Assembly (NCBI RefSeq): GCF_022376445.1
Contig: NW_025955145.1
Coordinates: 1-64,000, forward strand
From: Fomitopsis serialis
Taxonomy: Eukaryota > Basidiomycota > Agaricomycetes > Polyporales > Fomitopsidaceae
Reading direction: 5' to 3'
DNA length: 64,000 bases
Numbering within the stretch: the stretch's first letter is position 1; every line of letters starts with the position of its first letter. The notes under the pieces are model-generated. The model searched no databases, was not told the DNA's origin, and worked only from the letters and a program-made list of their open reading frames with translations. The position numbers and the translations under genes are program-made. Of the stretch, positions 23,579-34,441 are shown piece by piece.

Positions 23579-24943
23579 ATGGACGCAGTCCGTCAAGGTT
23601 ATCTCATCAACGCAAGTCAGGAGCTCGAGTGCGACAGCGTGCCTAGACCTGTCGACTGGGACGCATATTATTGGGCTCCAGTCCCCAGCAAACACGTATA
23701 TCCCCTCCCCCGATCACTCTCAAGACGTATACCCCTCGATGTCTTTTACAACGTCTTCCCTCACCTCGATACGGAGACGGAGCGTTCGTCGGTCGCGCTC
23801 GTCTGCCGGGAGTGGTATCGGTGCTCAGGCCACATCCGCTATCCGGACCTGTGCATTCGCGACCGGGAAGGTCTCATGATTCTACGCGATCTGTGCCTCA
23901 ATCGCGATGCGCGGGTAAGGCAGAGGCTCAGTCGCACCACCACACTCCGGATCCACCAGCGCTATGGCGACGTGCGCTTCTGCGATAGCGTACCTTTGGT
24001 CTTGGGTGCTTGTATGCCGGACGTGCGCAATCTCGTCTTCGAGGGATGCATACGTCCGTCAATGCACCTGACCTTCACCAGAGGTCTGCGCCTGTTCAGA
24101 AATCTCCGAAGCCTGGAGATTGTCGACTTCGTCTTGGCGAACTTCGGCGAACTTCGCCGCATCATCCTCGCATCCCCGCAGCTGGACACCCTGGTTCTGC
24201 GTGACGGAAAATACGCACTGCCAGTGCGCCCTCAGGCTTCGGCTCTGTCGTTAGCTCCTTCTGAGCGGCCCCAAACTCACGTATCCGTCCCACATCTGCA
24301 GCGGCTCGAGCTATGTCACTTGGATATCGGGCTACTTGCCGCTCTGGTCGATTGATTCGTCACGGTACACCCGCCGTGTTGCCAGCACGTAACAGACCTG
24401 ACCGTCACCGAGGTCACCGGTCAAGGCGCCCATTTGTTGACCCGACTTCTGCAAGTGATTGGCCCCTCGTTGGAGCACATATCTCTGGCTGGTATGCCAG
24501 GACGAAGTACGTCATCGCTTTCAACAGTACCTTTGCCCTCTAAAAGTGTGTTGATAGTGTGCGACGTTGGGTATGCATCTGCACTGAGTTTAGCGTGGAA
24601 TCCGTCCGTGCGGCGACTCGACGTCCACGTTGAACAGGAAGCCAGTGAGTCGTTCAAGCAGTTCGTTTCTGCCAGTGGACACCGGGCGGACTTCTTCGAA
24701 TTTCTCGAGACCTGGTCGCCCATTCTTCAAACGGTCCCGAGAACTGCATGGCGGGCGTTTCAGCTCACTTTCATCCGCATGGGATGGGATGTTCTCACCA
24801 GCAGCTACTCAAAGCCAATCAGCAGAACCCTGTCCTCGGATGATCTCGATCGCCAACCTAAGGACCACGAAGTACGCATCTGTGGTTTCGCCGATACCTG
24901 TCGCTACGTTGTTACGGACTTCGCGAGCTATGCTTCCTGGTAA
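23579..24943 (+). CDS. F-box/LRR-like protein, interrupted by an in-frame TGA
   Basis: A single frame of 455 codons runs from ATG 23579 to TAA at 24943, broken once by TGA at 24353-24355. Residues ~45-95 form an F-box (SRRIPLDVFYNVFPHLDTE, SVALVCREWYR). Leucine-rich repeat-like segments follow (FRNLRSLEIVDFVLANF, HLQRLELCHLDIGLLAALVD) and continue past the stop (HVTDLTVTEV, LLQVIGPSLEHISLAGM, NPSVRRLDVHV). F-box proteins are adaptors of SCF ubiquitin ligases, common and fast-evolving in agaricomycetes. The context ALVD-stop-FVT suggests a Trp codon changed to TGA. Splicing out a non-consensus intron around the stop is possible but no good donor exists. The upstream part alone would give a 258-residue truncated product. 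Confidence 0.65.
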
Positions 24944-26531
24944 ATCCCGTTTATAGTCGTTTGAGGGCGAAGCCCTATGTAGACTCTATCTAGATACTAT
25001 GTACATGCCTACAAGATTAAAGCGATGATGGTGTCCTGCTGTGCATTGGCTCGGTGCGCCTCCGTACTACGTAGAGGCGATTCCGCCGGGGCAATATCGT
25101 AGGGACTATATGGTATGTACAGTTGGAGTCTATGTGGAACGAAACATGGGTATTATTTAGGGTTCGATGCAGTGATGCGTGCGGCGTTACTGTCCCTTGC
25201 TCGTTGAAGAACAAGTCACGCTCTCCTACTAGGTCGAAAACGTTGACCCCCTGTCTGCACTTATGCAACCTTGTCGCAGCCTTTACATCCCGTTGTATTT
25301 GCGACAGAAGGTGTCGGCACACGCTGTCGTATATGGTCAACATCATAGACTACTTCAAGCGACACTCCAAGTCTTGGAGATCGAGAAGGCATGCGTACCG
25401 GGGCCCGGGACAAGCCCGGGATGTCGATGAGGCCTGAGGCTGGATCCGAACCTCGGCTATATCCTTTGTACTGAAGGCCACGTTCGACGTGAGGACGTTC
25501 TCGCGCCGGCATGTCTCCTATTAGCAGTCCCCTGCGTCGATCGCTCTGCCTCTCTATGACGGGTAGACTGAGAAAGTGGTTAGGGTTCTCAGGAGGTGCG
25601 TGCGCGATCGACGCAACGTTGCAACGACGATCTCCGCTAGTACGTCCGCGGCAACTCGTGCGCCCATGTTTCACCTCGATCTAACTTCTTCACCTCCGAG
25701 CCACCCGAGCTAGGAATGGGTGGAAGGTGTCCCTGTGTCTTGCATCCTATTTGCGTGCACCCCGTCCGACGTTGCTGTGATTCATCACAATCGTGTCCAG
25801 CAAAAAGCGTCGTACATGCTGTGCGCCTGTCGCGTCCGGTTGTACGTACATCCGGTATCATCACAGTCTCGGGCAGGCCTCTCCGGGAAGCGGAGTTCAC
25901 GCAGAATGAGGTGCTGTCGGTGTTACAGGATTCCGCAGGGAGTGGTGAGATTGATATTATGTTGTCATACCTGTGCCGCGTTCGCTGATCCGCTGTGCTT
26001 CGCAGAATGTCGCCTGTCTAGCTGTTGACGTCAGAGATATATCTGAGCGTGCAAACCTACCGCGTCGCTCTGATAGGAACTCGAACAGCGGACCCACACT
26101 GGCACAGCACTGGCAGCTGCGCATCGACCCAAAACGGGTAGTGTGCACGTGGATGCTGTGGTTGGTGGGTCCCGAGACCGTGTGTGAGGCCTTGAGGGGC
26201 GAATTAATCTGACTCTGATAGACTCTGACGGGCGAATGCCCGGCAGCTCGTGCGCCACTCCATCAAACGCGATGTCATTCGCGTTGTCTACAAATAATGT
26301 CAGCAGCTGTCAGCAGCCGACCAGATGCGCACCTCGCCTGCCGAGCCCAATATTGCCCTGCGCACGCAGTGGCAGTGCGCGCGATAACCTCCGACTCGTA
26401 CTTCTACATCGCACACGGAGCCTTGCTTCGCCCCGTTTCTTGCCCTCCCGATCTCCCATTATTCGCGATATCTCCCCCGTAGACGAACCGCCGGACTGAA
26501 CAGCTTGATTTCGCGAAACCCGACCACTACC
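24944..26531. other. Intergenic region
   Basis: About 1.6 kb with only short frames on both strands. No gene or repeat recognised. Confidence 0.35.
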
Positions 26532-28908
26532 ATGCCTCCGAAGTTGCCTGAATGCTGGGGTCATCGAGGGGTGCGCACCTGTCCCCGCCTGTCCATCACC
26601 GCAACAACACTCACCTCCTCGCCGTTCTCAGGCCTCTGTGTCCTTCCCCGAGAACACCCTCGCGAGTTTCGAACGCGCCATCAGGGATGGTGCGGATGGG
26701 ATCGAGACCGGTGCGTGCCTATATGCGCGAACACCACAGCAAACGCGCTGACTCGGACCGACCGCACTGGCAGACGTGCACATCTCGCAGGACGACGTCG
26801 TGATCATGTTCCACGACCCCAGTGCGTCCTCCTCCTCCACATACACGCGACTCGACGCTTACGCCCGCACCAGCGCTCCAGCGGACGACCAACGGCTTCG
26901 GTGCGTCTGCACTCGTGATGACGACGAGTGCGCCCGGCGGCTGCAGGCCGGGAGTGCTCACGTCCGTGACCCGCTGCAGGGCGCATCAAGGACCACAAGT
27001 GGTACGGCCCTAACGGCATGCAGCACCTGCGCACGAAGAAACAGCCCCCGCAGCCGATCCCCACCTTCGACGAGACGATCGCGCTCTTCATGCGGGTCAG
27101 CCCCCTCCCCTTCACTCCTCCCCTCACCGCACGCTGACCCACCGCCCCGCCGCGCCAGCCCGAGAACCAGCACGCGAAGCTGCACATCGACATCAAGCCG
27201 TCGAACTCGCTCGCGAAGATCTTCGCGCTGATGGCGCGCGCGCTCCGCGCGTACGACGCCTGGGAGACCGCGCTCGCGCCGCGCATCCTCCTCGGCGTGT
27301 GGCACACGGGCTACGTGCGCCCCGCGATCGACGTCCTCCCCCGCTGCGGCCGCGCGCACATCGGGTTCAACGTCGTGCTCGCGCGGCGCTGGTTCTGGGA
27401 GAGCTGTGACGTGATGAGTCTGCACTTTGGGCAGTGGGTCACGAGGGCGGGCCAGAGGTGAGTGATTGTGTTCGCGTGTGGATGAGGTGTGTGTGGGAGT
27501 GGCGGGAGGGCTTGTGTGTGGATTGGACGTGCTTGCTGTGCGTCGAGGACGCCCGACATCACGTATCTTTCTTGATTTCGTTGGCTGAGCACGTCTCCGG
27601 CGCGACTCGGACGCGATCCTCGCTTCACAGCGTGAGGCTGACCTGCTCAGACGGGCTATATGCGGGGAGTTCATGGTGATCTCCGCGGAAGGCAGTCACC
27701 TAAAGCCGTGCAGAGCGTGCACGCGCATGCCTGAGTATTATCCTGAGACTGTACTCTCTGTGCCGCATCGTCTTGAGCAACGACTGGTACTGTATGAGCC
27801 AGGAAGTGGTGCGGAAACACCACCCGCGCTGCCGCCGTGCTCTTCACATGTCCGCGTCGCGACTGCAGTGATCACGCTTAGCGCGTCCATGTACATGCAC
27901 CCCTCCACAATCCTCTGACCACGCATACACCCATCCGATTCCGACCTCCTCGCTTTCCTTGCCTCGGAGGACATATCGGAGGTGACTGACGAGCATACAC
28001 GAACACAGCTTCCTCAAGGAGTGCAAGGCCGCGGGGAAGACGACGATGGTGTGGACGGTGAACGACCCGCTCGAGATGGCCGAGGTGAGTCTGGCTGGCT
28101 GATCTTTCTCTTTCTCTCTCTTGTTCTTGGGAGGGGAGGTCCTGGGGCGATGTGCGGCGCGACGGAAAGGCGCATATAGCCTGGGTCGTGGCTCGTCATT
28201 GAGTGGTAAAGCATCGCCGTTTCTGAGGCGCATGTGGATCCAGCAGGCGATCGTGAGGATTTGTGCAGACGAGGTGACTGACGATGTACTGCCTTGGACG
28301 ACGCCAGGTAATGGTGGACATGGTCACGCTTTTGGGAGGCCCCTCTGTTTTCTGAGACCACAATATAGCTCTACCCTACACGTACTAACATCCTTCACTT
28401 TCAGGCAATCCGGTGGGGAATCGACGTGATCATGACCGACGTCCCGCACGTCCTGCACGAGCTCCGCCGCGACCTCCAAGGTACGTCTCGTTCACCACCG
28501 CTCCCCGCACCATCGACACGACCAATAACCTCTCGCCTCCCAGCGGACTACGACAAGACCCTCGCGCGCTACCCGCGCACGTTCCTCTGGATGCGCTACC
28601 GCTACTACTGGCCCGTGACGCTCTTCTGGGCGACGTTCGTACGCGTCATGCTCCAGGTCGCGTTCGGCCGCCTCGCGAAGGTCCCGATCCCCGCGGGCGC
28701 GCCGCAGGCTGCGCGCCGGGTGCTGGACGTCGTCGACGAGGTCGGTGGGGATGGCGAGGCTCCGGAGGGTAAGACGGCGAATGGACATGTGCAGGATGGC
28801 GAGGCGGTGGAGAGTGTGGATGGAGATGTGGCGCGGAAGGCCGTCGCGGATGGTGACTATCCCAGTCGCGGTGTGAATGGTGTGCCTGTGGTAAGCGTGC
28901 AGGCTTAG
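26532..28908 (+). CDS. Glycerophosphodiester phosphodiesterase family protein
   Basis: Nine exons: 26532-26570, 26632-26710, 26774-26821, 26874-26900, 26980-27095, 27159-27457, 28009-28084, 28405-28480 and 28544-28908, giving about 374 residues. The GDPD signature is complete: His11 in GHRG, PENTLASFERA, Glu38 and Asp40 in IETDVH, His53 in FHDPT, then HIDIKPSN, MVWTVNDPLEMAEAIRWG and DVIMTDVP. The family hydrolyses glycerophosphodiesters, or phosphatidylglycerol in the yeast Pgc1 type. After the barrel a hydrophobic segment (YWPVTLFWATFVRVMLQVAFG) suggests membrane attachment, followed by a Gly/Glu/Asp-rich tail. Two introns are long (551 and 320 nt) against ~50-63 nt for most others. A degraded inverted copy of its 3' end lies at 44235-44660. 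Confidence 0.92.
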
Positions 28909-29159
28909 AGGATCACGACGTCTCTCCGGTCCAGTCTTCGGATTGTCGGTATGATATGCACACCCAACGCTGGTCTCGGAACCGATAGTATGATAGAATG
29001 TATGCAGGGTGACTACATGTTAGACAGAACAGGCATGGCACTACTCCCGTTCTCGATATACAATGTACATAGCGAAGTCCGGGCTCGGGCGCGTCAGGCC
29101 CGGAAACAGAGACCCCTGCGCTCTGTGATGGACGATCTCCCTCAATACTCGCCGCCCTG

Positions 29160-29531
29160 TCAGGTCTTCCCAACCCACTCCTGGGATATCCGAGCCTTCG
29201 AACGGGAAGATGGCCTCCGCGTCCGGGTCAGGGTCGATGTTGGTGTATGGATGGAATATAGGTCGCCCGGCGTCAACCCGGCGTCGCCTTCTTTTCCGGC
29301 AAGCTCATCCAGCAGTGCGGGATCTACGTGGCGGTGTATAAGGCGACGAAACTCGGCCATCCGCATATGCTTCTCCCACTGAGGAAACATTTCAAGTAGG
29401 CGCGATGCCTCCTGAAATAACGATTCGCCGGGCCGGCCCGGCGCCTGTGACCGCAGGTAGTGGGTAGGTCTTACCTGAACGTTGCGACCACCCTCATATG
29501 AGAGGTACGTTTCCACTCTCAAGAACCCCAT
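29160..29531 (-). CDS. Hypothetical protein
   Basis: An ATG-initiated frame of 123 codons with plausible composition, including EASRLLEMFPQWEKHMRM and FRRLIHRHVDPALLDEL. I recognise no family and no intron is needed. It lies just past the phosphodiesterase gene on the opposite strand. It could be a real small gene, a terminal exon or chance. Confidence 0.3.
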   Translation of the reverse strand: MGFLRVETYLSYEGGRNVQVRPTHYLRSQAPGRPGESLFQEASRLLEMFPQWEKHMRMAEFRRLIHRHVDPALLDELAGKEGDAGLTPGDLYSIHTPTSTLTRTRRPSSRSKARISQEWVGKT

Positions 29532-29859
29532 AAAAGCTTGCTTTCGGAGGGCGACATTTCTTCAGGCATACGTGGATATGGCCCATCATCATGACACCCA
29601 GTGCGTAGACACGTCGCAAGTCGAGGCCACGTCAGTAGTTGCGTATACAATGATAAAACTGACCATGACACTAACTGAGTGGTTCATATGCAGCAGATAC
29701 ATTCCAATTGTGCCTCAGGCGGATTGCTGGTACAATATGCCTAGCCAGATGGAAAGCTCGAGTGTTGATCCTCGCCTGTGAGTATTGATTCCGCATGCTG
29801 GTACGAGGTCTCTCACTATATATATATCAATCGTAGGGAAAATTCTCACTTGATTGTGT

Positions 29860-30280
29860 TCTGCTGCTTTCAGTGCGATGACAACGCAGAACCGTGTAAA
29901 ACGAGAATCATAGGTGCCAATCGTCTCGAACTCAAGAACGGTTTTGACGAGCACCTTGGATGTAGGAGCACCTTGGATGTCACCGTTGGCACGATATTTC
30001 TGAGAGGACGGAAGAAAACACGTATCTGACTGTCCCTGGGTGAAGACGGACGGCAATGTATATAGGGAGTCGCTCGAGGTACACTCAGAATCGCGGCCAT
30101 GCAACACACTGGTGCGAGATATCTGGAAACGGATAGACGACCTCACGTTGTACAGCTGTTCTTGCCGGGGCGGCGGCAGCAGCAGTAACGGATCCGGCCT
30201 TGCCGGCCATGACTATGCGACTGACAAACGGCATTACCATAAACTTCCGGTGAGTTGCCACTGGAACAGTATGCAATGAT
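29860..30280 (+). pseudogene. Diverged remnant of the C2H2-like zinc-finger gene family
   Basis: Frames here read SLEVHSESRPCNTLVRDIW and KRIDDLTLYSCSC, matching in order SLKRHSEHRPSYALAQHIG and KRTDHFALYRCAC of the gene at 41975-42840; upstream CDDNAEPCKTRI resembles its first Cys motif. The segments are in different frames with no usable start, so this is a third, older copy. Confidence 0.5.
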
Positions 30281-31109
30281 TTCTGACATACTGCTCAATA
30301 ATCGCAGCGAACACCTAGTCATCGAATCGGATGTTGCGAAAAACAAAGGCAGGCCGCGTCTCAGATCTGAGAGCATCGTATCATGGCACTGGGCCGACTC
30401 AGGCTGATGCTATCTGTTGTCTTCGTATATTGTACTGTAGTAGCCGCTATGTGTCTATTATCCGATGAGCATCGTACTTCTAGGGCCTAGGTAATGCACA
30501 CGGCAAATCACAGGCCATGTAAGACATTTCGCATTCAATTCCAGAGAGCGGGCGCAATCCAAGCTTGTAACGCCATATCAGAGGGGACTCGGATGCATAC
30601 GTACCATGGCAGTGTCCGCTCGCTGCTTGTGCAGGCATATTAAGGCTCTACATGAACATTCGCGTTGTACCGTGTAGCATGGAGAAATACGGTCTGCGTG
30701 CTCTGCGTCGGCTGTGATTGCAGCCAGCGCACGAGCTGTTAACTCGAAGAGCCGGGTCCTCTGTAGTTTAGGCTTCAAGCGTGATTTTATGCTGCTGAGT
30801 CCAGTGAATGGGCGGCCGGCGTGCGCGTATTATCTAGCATAGGATCCTGCAACAAATGCGCCGCAGCGGCGTTGACAGTCGATCTCACCGAGACCAAGAC
30901 ATGCCATAAATTATCGCGGCACCCATGAACTGAATCCTCCAACTCAGTTGTCCCCAGCGGCACAGTGCCTCCTGCGAGACGTAGTAAGTCTGACTCTGAC
31001 GGTGAAGACACGCCTCGCCAGTCTAGACGTGGTCATCCACAAGCGGAATGATTTCAGGCTAATAACGCCATGTAAGTCGCCCTCCAAGGAATCCGAATAC
31101 TTTACGTGA
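30281..31109. other. Region without recognised gene
   Basis: Short frames only; nothing identified. Confidence 0.35.
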
Positions 31110-31502
31110 ATGATCAGGTCAACATGTACCCATAATGAACGAAGTGATGTTTTGATTTCGAGAAAGAAATCTAAAGATCAGATCGAAGTGAAGAAGCGCC
31201 ATGCCTTGGCATGGACCTCGTGGCGCAATCGGTGGCTACGAGTTCAAGTTGTTACGTACTACGAGGACGTCGACTGTGAATGGACTTCAGCTCTTCCTCC
31301 GGAGTCCGAGTCCGCGGACCGCCAACCTGCCCCACATCCACCCATTCAATTGCAGTACACACACCCTCTGACGAACACTTCAGCCCACTACTATTTCCGC
31401 CTAAGCCTTGAAGTTCAAGCCATCGAGCTTCAGGGCGTGCCGTGTATTAGACTCGAATCCGTGCAGATCGGTATTCAGGCTGTCCACCTTCTCGCTCGGT
31501 GA
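31110..31502 (+). CDS. Hypothetical protein
   Basis: ATG-initiated frame of 130 codons with segments such as WTSWRNRWLRVQVVTYYEDV and YYFRLSLEVQAIELQGVPC. No family recognised; no intron required. It lies between zinc-finger-family remnants and may be a decayed gene. Confidence 0.25.
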   Translation: MIRSTCTHNERSDVLISRKKSKDQIEVKKRHALAWTSWRNRWLRVQVVTYYEDVDCEWTSALPPESESADRQPAPHPPIQLQYTHPLTNTSAHYYFRLSLEVQAIELQGVPCIRLESVQIGIQAVHLLAR

Positions 31503-32309
31503 TTTCCACTACCACTTAGCAACATGGTCACGGTGTTGACGCTACCATGCTAGTGGGACAGTGGAAAAATCTTCGAATGTGGCATTTACGACGAGCGCAC
31601 TGGCCTATCGACCTCCGAAGCCACTACCATCTTGGACGAGAGATCGTATATGGTAGGGCGCCGTTGAGGAGGGAGGAGTAGCACAGAATGCCGCGCGCAA
31701 GTCACGGAGGCCGTCGGACGCCATCCCGGCCAATGCCAGTGGGTGCACCGTGTCCGCGCCGAACTTCCCAATACTGTAATGATTCCAGAGATATCATAAA
31801 ACAGGTCACTTGTACGAGAAAGAAGTGCACTATACTCAAGCCTCTGAACGGATGCTCGGAACTACAAAGACTAGTATTCTCTCAGTACATATCCATGGTG
31901 GCTTGTATATCGTTAACGCCTAATATGATTGAGATCATGGACGTATCGCGTGAACCTCGATCCATACCTCAGTGGAAAATGGCATAGATGATACGCCGTG
32001 GCCAGAAGGAAATTGCGCACTCGGTCTGTTCGGCGCTAGAAACCACCTAGAATGGCGTCTCCTCTGCGAATCACTCTCACATTCGCAAATCTGAAGTCGC
32101 GAGCAATGGTATCTTGTAACCGACTCGTAGCCCACCCCGATACCGGAAAACCATATCCGTTGCCCACTAAGGTGTGGACAACCACCGTCAGTCATCCTGA
32201 ACGCGCAGGCTTTCCCCCGGTCAAACGCTGCTATGGATGTATGCCGGCCTCCTGTCCACTGTCATCTGACATACATTCTGGGCATGATAGACTGAAGGAA
32301 CACACCTGA

Positions 32310-34165
32310 TACGTTTCTGCACGACACAGTGGAACTCGTTTTAGTTCAAGGGAGAGATCAGGACCTCGATAACACATGGCGGCCACAAGGGTGTGCCGAT
32401 TCTGCTGGACAATGTGATCTCCAAAATTCAATACACGGGCAGAATGGTGGGAGAACACCTATGGGGTGGACTTAATCCAACTCTGGCCTCCATGGTGGCC
32501 CACTGCCGACGGGTTAAGAACCAGCCAGAGCGAGACGGACTGTAGTGCAAGAGCTGATGTCTTGTACATTCAATGACTCCGCGCTGGCGCCGGCTGCGTA
32601 AGTCATGAAGCATTCTCTTGCATCCACTCCACACTAAATTGCAAGGACCTTCGTAGCAAAAAAATCTGCCCTGGTGCGGTAGCCAATTACATGGAACACC
32701 TGAAAAACAGGCCCCAAAATGCCGATACGTACCTGTGAGATGGGATTGTTGCAGCAGTCGCATGCCATCTTGCTGACTACCACGCAGGGATTTGCCTGCT
32801 CCGGTAACAGACAACAACGATGTACTAGAAGAAGACGAGGGTGTAGATGAGTAAGTGAGAGGCAGATGCATCATGACGACTGCTCACCGATCACACTTAG
32901 TGAATATACGGGTCCGGATGCCGACAGAAACAATGGCGGGGGTCCTACGGACCAATCGTCGAACATTGAACAGTTGCGTATATGCCAACTCGAGGTCATG
33001 ACCGACGGGACACTAGGACAGTGCGGCGTCGAGATCTGTGGTAACAACCAAAATCAAATAACACGGGCACTCGAGGTACACATCGATGAATGTCACCCCC
33101 TTGCTTCCGTGAAGAGGATGGCGTAGCCGTTTGCAACTGTCGGTGGATGCATGACGACGGCACAATTTGCAGGCAGTCGCTCAAACGACATTCGGAACAT
33201 CGGCCATCTTATGCCCTCGCCCAGCATATCGGAAAGAGGACTGACCATTTCGCACTATACCGTTGTGCTTGTGAACGGAGCGATTGCGGTTGTAAGGGAA
33301 CGTTCGCCTCTGCCGACGCCCTGAACAGGCACTATGCAAAGATCGAGTGAGCATCATCCGCTTGACCCTGTCTCCGGCAATTACTGACGCATTGATGAGC
33401 TACAGTGAACGCCTCAACCTCGGCTGAATGCAGCTGAGATCGTACCACGGCCTAGAGGTACACGACCGTTGGCGCTGGACGCAGGTTCTCCCCATCGTCT
33501 TGTCTGACGTAGCTTCACCACGACATCTACCGCCCAAGTGTTCAGTTACGTCTTGCAATGCTCTGTATGATCGTTCTCACCTCGCTATGCTCTTCCGTAA
33601 AAGCGCTTGCGGTTCGCTATCGACTCATATTCTGCTATCATGTTATTGCTTTGCTCTCGCTCTTTCGCTTTGTTGTAATATATTATCTTGTGTTGTGGCT
33701 TTATATGAAATACTGTACCCAACCTCGTCACCTACCTACTCGCTGGCGGGCCACAAAAGTGCCATCGTCACCGCTATTTGCATGTGCCTCCCACTGATCA
33801 TTACCCACGACGAGTACGCGTCGAGTAAGATGCTTCTATACCGTCAGACGAGGCCAACGGTAATGTACGGGGACTTGCCTACGTCAGGCTCCAGCTTGCA
33901 CCGGGTCCATCCAGTCAACTTCCACGTGCCTCGCGCCTGCGTGTCAATAGTGGCGGCCGGACCAGTATGCACCCACCTCTGCTGAGTTTCGATTGAATTG
34001 TTCATCATTGTCAACGACGACAGGCATACGCATGACAACACTGCGCATCTGGATCATGCTCAGCGTATAAGTACACATGCCCCGCAGTGATACACTAAGT
34101 AACTCACATACTGATTGTGGCACTGCCTATCTCCATCACGAGCGGGGCTCGTGGGGCTGACCTCG
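32310..34165 (+). repeat. Inverted duplicated segment, copy 1
   Basis: The + strand here aligns by eye with the reverse complement of about 41310-43090. Shared blocks include the promoter side (acacatggcggccac near 32370), all exons of the C2H2-like gene, the 3' flank (tacggctattt-like and GACCAGTATGCACCCACCTC near 33960) and the end GAGCGGGGCTCGTGG near 34140. Differences are scattered substitutions and small indels, so the duplication is not recent. Ends are approximate. Confidence 0.8.
32570..33427 (+). pseudogene. C2H2-like zinc-finger gene, decayed copy
   Basis: Counterpart of the intact gene at 41975-42840. The exon-like order is kept, including PGAVANYMEHLKNRP, EYTGPDADRNNGGGPTDQ and KRHSEHRPSYALAQHIGKR. 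It is broken by loss of the start codon in exon 1, loss of the AG acceptor before exon 2 (about 32636-32646), and a one-base deletion near 33091-33103 that shifts the frame after ECHPL. The remaining frame then continues to the family C terminus across the same short last intron (33351-33405 region). It should not make a full protein. Confidence 0.8.
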
Positions 34166-34441
34166 AGATAGTCGGCAATGCAAAGACTGCGTGTATCAAG
34201 CTTTCAGCAATGCGACAACACACGTAAGGAAATACTCATGGTCATTATGCAATCAGAAGTAGTCAGGGTACGATACACATCTTCTACTTGTACAACTCGT
34301 ATATCGGGCTACAACCAAGGCCCATCGTCCCATCGTCCTGCATAGAGAAAAATCAGGACAACAGACGCGCCACCATAAGGAAACGAATGCACATGAAAAC
34401 CATAATCAATCGATAGACCCGGACCGCATGTGTCATAGAAG
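33428..34441. other. 3' flank of the duplicated segment and spacer
   Basis: An AT-rich stretch conserved between the two inverted copies up to about 34165, then ~280 bp of unique spacer before the stop codon of the next gene. Long frames at 33428-33985 are not conserved in the other copy and are not taken as coding. Confidence 0.5.

Noticed and set aside
24310..24400. Intron that would remove the in-frame TGA of the F-box gene
   Set aside because: Candidate introns have GTCGAT, GTCACT or GTACAC donors and lengths of 21-81 nt with no convincing branch point; a nonsense change is the simpler reading.
26958..27674. 238-codon minus-strand frame over the phosphodiesterase gene
   Set aside because: Arg-rich shadow of GC-rich coding sequence; the + strand carries the full GDPD signature.
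33428..33985. 185-codon frame after the decayed zinc-finger copy
   Set aside because: The corresponding frame is not kept in the other inverted copy, so the conserved stretch is more likely 3' flank.
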